Assembly (NCBI GenBank): GCA_001311545.1
Contig: BBBL01000121.1
Span: forward strand, 1 to 5,402
DNA: 5,402 bases
Direction: 5' to 3'
DNA from: Thermus kawarayensis JCM 12314
Lineage (GTDB): Bacteria > Deinococcota > Deinococci > Deinococcales > Thermaceae
Shown: positions 5,065 through 5,402 of the stretch, piece by piece
Layout of the letters: every line of letters begins with the position of its first letter
How positions within the stretch are numbered: the first letter of the stretch is position 1
The notes under the pieces: model-generated
Database searches by the model: none
Told to the model about the DNA's origin: nothing
What the model saw: the letters and a program-made list of their open reading frames with translations, nothing else
Made by a program: the position numbers and the translations under genes

Positions 5065-5072
5065 CACCTCCT
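5065..5072 (-). promoter_or_regulatory. Ribosome binding site of the ferredoxin gene
   Basis: The minus strand reads AGGAGGTG four bases before the ATG, a near-perfect Shine-Dalgarno. This is the strongest site in the window and fits a highly expressed protein. Confidence 0.85.
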
Positions 5073-5090
5073 GAGCCACCGCTCCCCCCT

Positions 5091-5117
5091 ATTTTAGGGC
5101 ACCCCTCCTCTTGTCAA
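5091..5117 (-). promoter_or_regulatory. Promoter of the ferredoxin gene
   Basis: On the minus strand a perfect TTGACA (5117-5112) is followed after 15 bases by TAAAAT (5096-5091), five of six matches to TATAAT. The spacer is shorter than the usual 17. Transcription would start near 5084, giving a leader of about 24 bases that holds the ribosome site. The promoter lies in the 70-base gap after the CBS-domain gene, so ferredoxin is probably transcribed on its own. Confidence 0.7.
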
Positions 5118-5130
5118 GCCCTCTAGCGGG

Positions 5131-5402
5131 CTAAACCCCCAGGTACCGGAAAAAGGCCTCCCGAGGGATAGCCCCCAGCACCTCCTCGCCCCGGACCACC
5201 AGGACCAAGGACTGGCGGAGGAAGAGGGGATAAAGCTCGCTCGCCGCCACCTCCGCCTCCACGCTGGGCACCTCCTCCAGGGGAAGGATGTGGTCGGCGA
5301 GGCCCAGGACCCCCACCGGCCTCCCCTCCTGTTCCAGAAGGGCCACCCCGCGGCCCTCGTAGGCCTCGAGGGCCCCCGTCCGGGGAAGGGGCCGGGGCCA
5401 GG
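5131..5402 (-). CDS. CBS-domain protein, C-terminal part (5' end outside window)
   Basis: The frame is open from the window edge to a TAG at 5133-5131 and gives about 90 residues. The visible part looks like the second half of one CBS motif (ALEAYEGRGVALLEQEGRPVGVLGLADHILP), then a second repeat ending VLVVRGEEVLGAIPREAFFRYLGV, with the alternating hydrophobic strands and the G-x-I/L-x-R/L-x-x-x-x-x-YL ending usual for CBS domains. CBS pairs bind adenine nucleotides and regulate an attached enzyme or transporter. The partner domain would lie upstream, off the window; site-2-protease-like M50 proteins and stand-alone CBS proteins are both possible. A GTG at 5346 could be called as a start, but coding-like sequence continues upstream, so I treat this as partial. 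Confidence 0.6.
   Translation of the reverse strand, partial: WPRPLPRTGALEAYEGRGVALLEQEGRPVGVLGLADHILPLEEVPSVEAEVAASELYPLFLRQSLVLVVRGEEVLGAIPREAFFRYLGV

Noticed and set aside
4797..5126. Plus-strand open frame of 109 codons
   Set aside because: It is the antisense shadow of the ferredoxin gene, whose nine cysteines, promoter and ribosome site are unambiguous.
5118..5131. GCCC/GGGC inverted repeat after the CBS-domain gene as its terminator
   Set aside because: It has a four-pair stem with no T-run and directly abuts the ferredoxin -35; too weak to call.

Overview
The window looks like chromosomal DNA from a Thermus species (phylum Deinococcota). It is very GC-rich with G/C at almost every third codon position and tightly packed genes. 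Several starts appear leaderless (TANNNT 6-7 bases before the start codon). The encoded proteins resemble what I remember of T. thermophilus proteins, most obviously the 79-residue seven-iron ferredoxin and the Thermus-type IspD/IspE pair. That assignment is from memory and no search was run.

Layout. 1-875 (minus): the end of a methylerythritol-phosphate (MEP) pathway operon, ispD followed by the first part of ispE, overlapping by 28 bases. 898-1674 (plus): uppP, divergent from ispD across a 22-base gap that is part of a near-palindromic double promoter. 1666-2726 (minus): a class-V PLP-dependent aminotransferase, convergent with uppP and overlapping it by 9 bases. 2727-2871: a divergent regulatory region with a two-way promoter and a strong hairpin in the aminotransferase leader. 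2872-3916 (plus): a zinc-finger DnaJ co-chaperone. 3917-4031: a structured leader. 4032-4253 (plus): a cold-shock protein followed by a hairpin terminator. 4336-4800 (plus): a GNAT acetyltransferase. 4821-5060 (minus): ferredoxin. 5131-5402 (minus): the C-terminal part of a CBS-domain protein running off the window.

How the genes fit together. IspD and IspE make isoprenoid precursors, the source of undecaprenyl phosphate, and UppP recycles undecaprenyl pyrophosphate in cell-wall synthesis, so the back-to-back ispD/uppP promoter joins supply and recycling of one lipid carrier (inference). DnaJ and the cold-shock protein form a small stress-response stretch. The remaining genes look like ordinary housekeeping neighbours.

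The main caveat is sequence quality. Four genes (ispE, ispD, the aminotransferase and dnaJ, the last twice) each need one extra G or C to restore a continuous family-like protein. All five events are losses of one base in short G/C contexts, and two of the genes are expected to be essential. Undercalling in sequencing or assembly is the simplest explanation. I found no mobile element, CRISPR array, tRNA or rRNA, and no convincing new multi-gene system. The most interesting signals are the two shared divergent promoters and the structured leaders of the aminotransferase and csp genes.
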